NCBI GenBank assembly: GCA_017616675.1
Contig: JAFZXR010000075.1
Span: 1 to 9,335 of the forward strand
Direction of reading: 5' to 3'
DNA from: Bacteroidales bacterium
Lineage (GTDB): Bacteria; Bacteroidota; Bacteroidia; Bacteroidales; F082
Length of the DNA: 9,335 nucleotides
How positions within the stretch are numbered: the stretch's first letter is position 1; the number at the start of each line of letters is the position of its first letter. Below the pieces are notes generated by a model. It saw only the letters and a program-made list of their open reading frames with translations. It was not told the DNA's origin and did no database searches. A program made the translations under genes and the position numbers. Below are positions 7,038 through 9,335 of this stretch, piece by piece.

Positions 7038-8252
7038 CTAATGTTCTCTCAGAATCTTCATCAGAACCCCGATGTCAGCCTTGTACTGGTCGAGGTTCTC
7101 TTTTTTCACCGGGTCGGCACTCGGTGACTTGAACTTCAACGGATCGATGTAGGTGCCGTTTTTCTGCAGACGGAAGTCGAGGTGCGGCCCCGTGGAAGCT
7201 CCCGTACTGCCTACATATCCTATCGTCTGTCCCTGTTTCACCTTGACACCCTGCGCAATGCCTTTGGCAAAGCCCTTGAGGTGCATGTAAGTTGTGGTGT
7301 AGGTGCTGTTATGCTTGATCTTCACATAGTTGCCGCCACCTTTTGTGTCCCAGCCTTTCGCGATGACAGTGCCGTCGCCAATCGACTGCACCGGAGTACC
7401 GATAGGAGCAGCGTAGTCGACACCATGATGCGGCCGCACCACGTGATAAACCGGGTGCATCCTGCCGTTGGAGAACGTCGAGCTGATGCGACGGTAGTTC
7501 AACGGAGCCTTCAAGAATGCCTTGCGCAGATTCTCGCCCTTCTCGTCGAAATATTCCTTCCGGCCGTTCTGCTCAAAGCTGAAAGCATATTTGCTGTCGC
7601 CGCCGCTCTTGAAATAAGCCGCCAAAACATTGCCTATGCCGTAAGGTACGGTGTCGCCGACGATATAACGCTCCTCGTAGATTACCTTGCACGAGTCGCC
7701 GGCCTGGATGCCGAAAAAGTCGATGGTCCAAGCGTAGATGTCGGATAGCTCCAGGATCAGGTTTGGAGTGCAGCCTGCCTCAGTCATAGCATTCCACAGG
7801 CTCGATTTTATCTCCACACCCACGTGTTTAACCCTCGTGATGACTTCTTTTGCACCTTTCCAAGCTGATAATGAATCGGTTAGCTGAAAAACGGCGTAGT
7901 TTATCTGGTCGATTTCATAAATCCAGTATTTCGCCGTCGGGATGCTGTCGCGCGTCAGCAAAAACGTGTATTTGTTGCCGACTTTGATCTTCCTGACATC
8001 GAAAACATCGCGGTGGTTTCTGTCGATATAATTGACAGTGTTGAAACTCACACCTTCTTTTTGCAAGATGTTGGCCAGAAACTCGTTTTTCTGCACCTGT
8101 CCTTCAACAACATCCAGCGAATCGATGCAGATGCCGTACAGATACTGCGGCTCAGCCTGTTTTTTGGTCTTCTTGCCTGATGTCTCCTCATTTCGGCAAC
8201 CGCACGAAACCATGAACAACAGCAAAATCAAAATCGGTAGTATTCTTTTCAT
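7038..8252 (-). CDS. M23-family peptidoglycan endopeptidase lipoprotein
   Basis: This is a predicted zinc metallopeptidase that cuts peptide cross-links in the cell wall. The N-terminus (MKRILPILILLLFMVSC) is a lipoprotein signal peptide with Cys17 as the likely lipidated residue, so it acts in the periplasm, membrane-anchored. Residues of about 38-250 form the regulatory or substrate-binding part seen in M23 proteins of the ShyA/Csd3 type. One segment, FLANILQKEGVS with a later FDVRKIKVGN-like piece, resembles their LysM-like OapA module. The C-terminal peptidase domain is at about 260-375. It has HHGVDY (H275 with D279 as metal ligands), YMHL (H324), and GPHLDF (H357, D359). In most M23 enzymes the last motif is HxH, so here Asp takes the second position. 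Its start is 74 bp downstream of the iorB stop with no clear promoter, so it may be read through from iorAB. Confidence 0.92.
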   Translation of the reverse strand: MKRILPILILLLFMVSCGCRNEETSGKKTKKQAEPQYLYGICIDSLDVVEGQVQKNEFLANILQKEGVSFNTVNYIDRNHRDVFDVRKIKVGNKYTFLLTRDSIPTAKYWIYEIDQINYAVFQLTDSLSAWKGAKEVITRVKHVGVEIKSSLWNAMTEAGCTPNLILELSDIYAWTIDFFGIQAGDSCKVIYEERYIVGDTVPYGIGNVLAAYFKSGGDSKYAFSFEQNGRKEYFDEKGENLRKAFLKAPLNYRRISSTFSNGRMHPVYHVVRPHHGVDYAAPIGTPVQSIGDGTVIAKGWDTKGGGNYVKIKHNSTYTTTYMHLKGFAKGIAQGVKVKQGQTIGYVGSTGASTGPHLDFRLQKNGTYIDPLKFKSPSADPVKKENLDQYKADIGVLMKILREH

Positions 8253-8260
8253 AAAGTTTT

Positions 8261-8272
8261 TTGATTAATCAA
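8261..8272. repeat. Perfect 12-bp palindrome upstream of the M23 gene
   Basis: TTGATTAATCAA is its own reverse complement and ends 9 bp before the M23 start codon. It resembles an FNR/CRP half-site pair, but the spacer is 2 bp rather than 4, so I do not call it an FNR site. It could be an operator or chance. Confidence 0.4.
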
Positions 8273-8274
8273 TT

Positions 8275-8302
8275 GTAGAGACGCGCCATGGCACGTCTCT
8301 AC
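8275..8302. repeat. 28-bp near-perfect palindrome (REP-like)
   Basis: The arms GTAGAGACG (8275-8283) and CGTCTCTAC (8294-8302) flank a self-complementary centre containing CCATGG. The only mismatch (8284 against 8293) becomes a G-U pair in the minus-strand transcript, so the RNA could form a 13-pair or longer hairpin. No U-run follows in that direction, so it is not a classic intrinsic terminator. The form is that of a dispersed intergenic palindrome, and similar GTAGAGACG...CGTCTCTAC elements are, from memory, found in other genomes. A role in mRNA 3'-end protection of iorAB is possible. Confidence 0.8.
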
Positions 8303-8311
8303 ATATTAATT

Positions 8312-8339
8312 GCCAATAGCCAATGGCTAACGGCCAATA
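8312..8339. repeat. Four tandem 7-bp repeats, consensus GCYAAYR
   Basis: Four copies in register lie at 8312-8318, 8319-8325, 8326-8332 and 8333-8339, and the next three bases (GCC) begin a fifth. The first and last copies are identical (GCCAATA). The other two differ at one or three positions. This matches the short tandemly repeated repetitive type of sequence. The repeats cross the end of iorB, supplying its stop codon and last residues (IGR). Confidence 0.75.
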
Positions 8340-8899
8340 GCCTTTTCATATCCCGCTCTCACGGCCTTGATGTTAAGGTCGACCACATCCTGGCCTTTCT
8401 TGCCGAAGATATGTGTGATGGCCTCTTCAACCTTCTCAATAGAGATGCCGAGATATGGGATGGTAGCTCCGAGAAGCACCATGTTGGAACGTGCCTTGAG
8501 TTGTTTTGCCACCTCGTTGGCGTCGAACGACACCACGTGTGGGAGTTTCTTCAACTCGGCATGCACCTTCTCAATGTCAGGGTAGTTGTTGATATTGATG
8601 AACGGGTCGGAGTTGGTGATCACCCAGCCTTCCTTGCTGAGCCATGGCAGGTAACGCAATGCCTCCATTGGCTCGCTCGACAGGATAATATCGGCTTTGC
8701 CTTCAGGGATGACATCGGCGAAGATTGGCTCGCTCGACAGACGGAGGTGCGAGAACACCGAGCCGCCACGCTGCGACATGCCGTGGATTTCCGATTGTTT
8801 CAGGTTCATGCCCATGTTGAGGGCAGCATCTGAGATGATTTTAGCGACCGACACTATGCCGTCACCACCAACACCACATAAAACGATATCTTTTTTCAT
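8327..8899 (-). CDS. iorB: Indolepyruvate oxidoreductase beta subunit-like (POR gamma domain)
   Basis: This is the small subunit of a 2-oxoacid:ferredoxin oxidoreductase that converts aryl-2-oxoacids (indolepyruvate, phenylpyruvate, hydroxyphenylpyruvate) plus CoA to aryl-acetyl-CoA and CO2. The 190-residue length matches the family. Seen are the Gly-rich start CGVGGDGI (8-15) and the highly typical SEIHGMSQRGGSV (36-48), which is found in IorB-type gamma domains. Only Cys8 stands near a glycine loop, so there is no iron-sulfur motif in this subunit. The minus-strand start is 20 nt after the iorA stop, so the two are translated as a pair. The last residues and stop lie in the 7-bp tandem repeats. 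The substrate is inferred from family membership. Ketoacids other than arylpyruvates remain possible. Confidence 0.92.
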   Translation of the reverse strand: MKKDIVLCGVGGDGIVSVAKIISDAALNMGMNLKQSEIHGMSQRGGSVFSHLRLSSEPIFADVIPEGKADIILSSEPMEALRYLPWLSKEGWVITNSDPFININNYPDIEKVHAELKKLPHVVSFDANEVAKQLKARSNMVLLGATIPYLGISIEKVEEAITHIFGKKGQDVVDLNIKAVRAGYEKAIGR

Positions 8900-8919
8900 A
8901 TTGACTTCTTTTTTAATGG

Positions 8920-9335
8920 TTATTTCTTCAAATGTTTCTTCAACTCGACGATGCAGGTGCGGTGAGGGATGATCACAGAAACACCGTTGTAATTTACTTC
9001 TTCTTCAATAATCTTGACATTTTCCTCGTGGTTCTTCGGCAACGGGATGATGTCGCGGATATGCTCAGGCTCGACACCGAGACCTTCGCAGATGCGGCGG
9101 ATCTTGTTGTGTGCCGACGATGGCTGACCACCTGTCATAGCAGTAATGTCATTGTCGAGAATCATTACCACTACGTTGGCCTTCTCGTTGACGCAGTCCA
9201 TAAGGCCTGTCAAGCCACTGTGACCGAAGGTGCCGTCACCGATGACTGCCACGCTCGGGAAGATACCAACCTCGCTGGCACCCTTGGCCATGGTGATTGA
9301 AGCACCCATGCACACTGTAGTGTTGATGGCTCCCA
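8920..9335 (-). CDS. iorA: Indolepyruvate oxidoreductase alpha subunit-like, C-terminal part (5' end outside the window)
   Basis: The last 137 residues of the thiamine-diphosphate-binding subunit are visible. The frame is open to the window edge, so the start is outside. Seen are GAINTTVCMGASITMAKGA (1-19), typical of IorA, then the thiamine-diphosphate and magnesium motif beginning GDGTFGHSG (32-40) and ending with DND (60-62), about 28 residues on as expected. The protein stops after PHRTCIVELKKHLKK. In well-studied archaeal IorA the chain goes on into a two-cluster ferredoxin domain, and none is present here. Electron transfer must therefore use another route or subunit, unless iron-sulfur motifs occur in the unseen N-terminal part. 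iorB follows 20 nt downstream. Confidence 0.9.
   Translation of the reverse strand, partial: GAINTTVCMGASITMAKGASEVGIFPSVAVIGDGTFGHSGLTGLMDCVNEKANVVVMILDNDITAMTGGQPSSAHNKIRRICEGLGVEPEHIRDIIPLPKNHEENVKIIEEEVNYNGVSVIIPHRTCIVELKKHLKK

Larger units (their letters stand above)
8253..8326. other. Intergenic repeat island between iorB and the M23 gene
   Basis: The 74-bp gap carries three repeat structures in a row: a 12-bp perfect palindrome, a 28-bp near-perfect palindrome, and the first two and a fraction of four 7-bp tandem repeats, which continue into iorB. No TAnnTTTG box is apparent on the minus strand, so I cannot name a promoter for the M23 gene. Confidence 0.6.

Noticed and set aside
8261..8272. 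FNR/CRP-type binding site
   Set aside because: The half-sites TTGAT and ATCAA are there, but the spacer is 2 bp instead of the required 4.
8275..8302. Intrinsic terminator for iorAB
   Set aside because: The stem is strong, but it is followed by AATTGATTAATC in the minus-strand direction instead of a U-run. I list it as a repeat.
8288..8833. A 181-codon plus-strand open frame across iorB
   Set aside because: It is antisense to iorB, which has clear family motifs. Its first residues come only from the repeat island.

Overview
The window looks like chromosomal DNA of an anaerobic member of the Bacteroidales (Bacteroides/Prevotella relatives). The grounds are the gene set (glycine-lipid genes of the glsA/glsB type, anaerobic ribonucleotide reductase, an indolepyruvate oxidoreductase-like pair, histidine ammonia-lyase), a TAnnTTTG-type -7 box, the absence of Shine-Dalgarno sequences before most genes, and a short lipoprotein signal peptide. 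There is no phage, transposase, CRISPR array, rRNA or tRNA. Almost all of the window is coding.

Layout. (1) Positions 1-2454, plus strand: the 3' half of histidine ammonia-lyase (hutH), then two small four-helix membrane proteins of unknown function, then a cytidylate-kinase-like P-loop kinase with an unusual C-terminal tail. Gaps of 6, -1 and 5 bp suggest one transcript. (2) Positions 2455-2603: the only sizeable plus-strand intergenic region, with a Bacteroidetes-type promoter and an inverted repeat in the presumed leader. (3) Positions 2604-7034, plus strand: nrdD, nrdG, then a PlsC-type acyltransferase and an OlsB/GlsB-type N-acyltransferase, with gaps of 12, 9 and 18 bp. This reads as one operon joining anaerobic dNTP synthesis to glycine-lipid synthesis. 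(4) Positions 7038-9335, minus strand: transcription runs from the truncated iorA-like gene through the iorB-like gene to an M23 peptidoglycan peptidase lipoprotein. That last gene ends 3 bp from the end of the glycine-lipid operon.

How the genes work together. NrdG uses S-adenosylmethionine to install the glycyl radical on NrdD, which then makes deoxynucleotides without oxygen. GlsB would join a 3-hydroxy fatty acid to glycine, and GlsA would esterify the hydroxyl with a second fatty acid, giving a membrane glycine lipid. The IorA/IorB pair would act on aryl-2-oxoacids from aromatic amino acids, and hutH starts histidine breakdown, so both flanks concern amino-acid catabolism.

Points of interest are the ParB-like tail on the kinase, the lack of a C-terminal ferredoxin domain on the IorA-like protein, a repeat island (a 28-bp palindrome plus four 7-bp repeats that run into the end of iorB), the nrdDG-glsAB arrangement, and the two membrane proteins. 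I did not see a clearly new multi-gene system. Most of the window is core metabolism.
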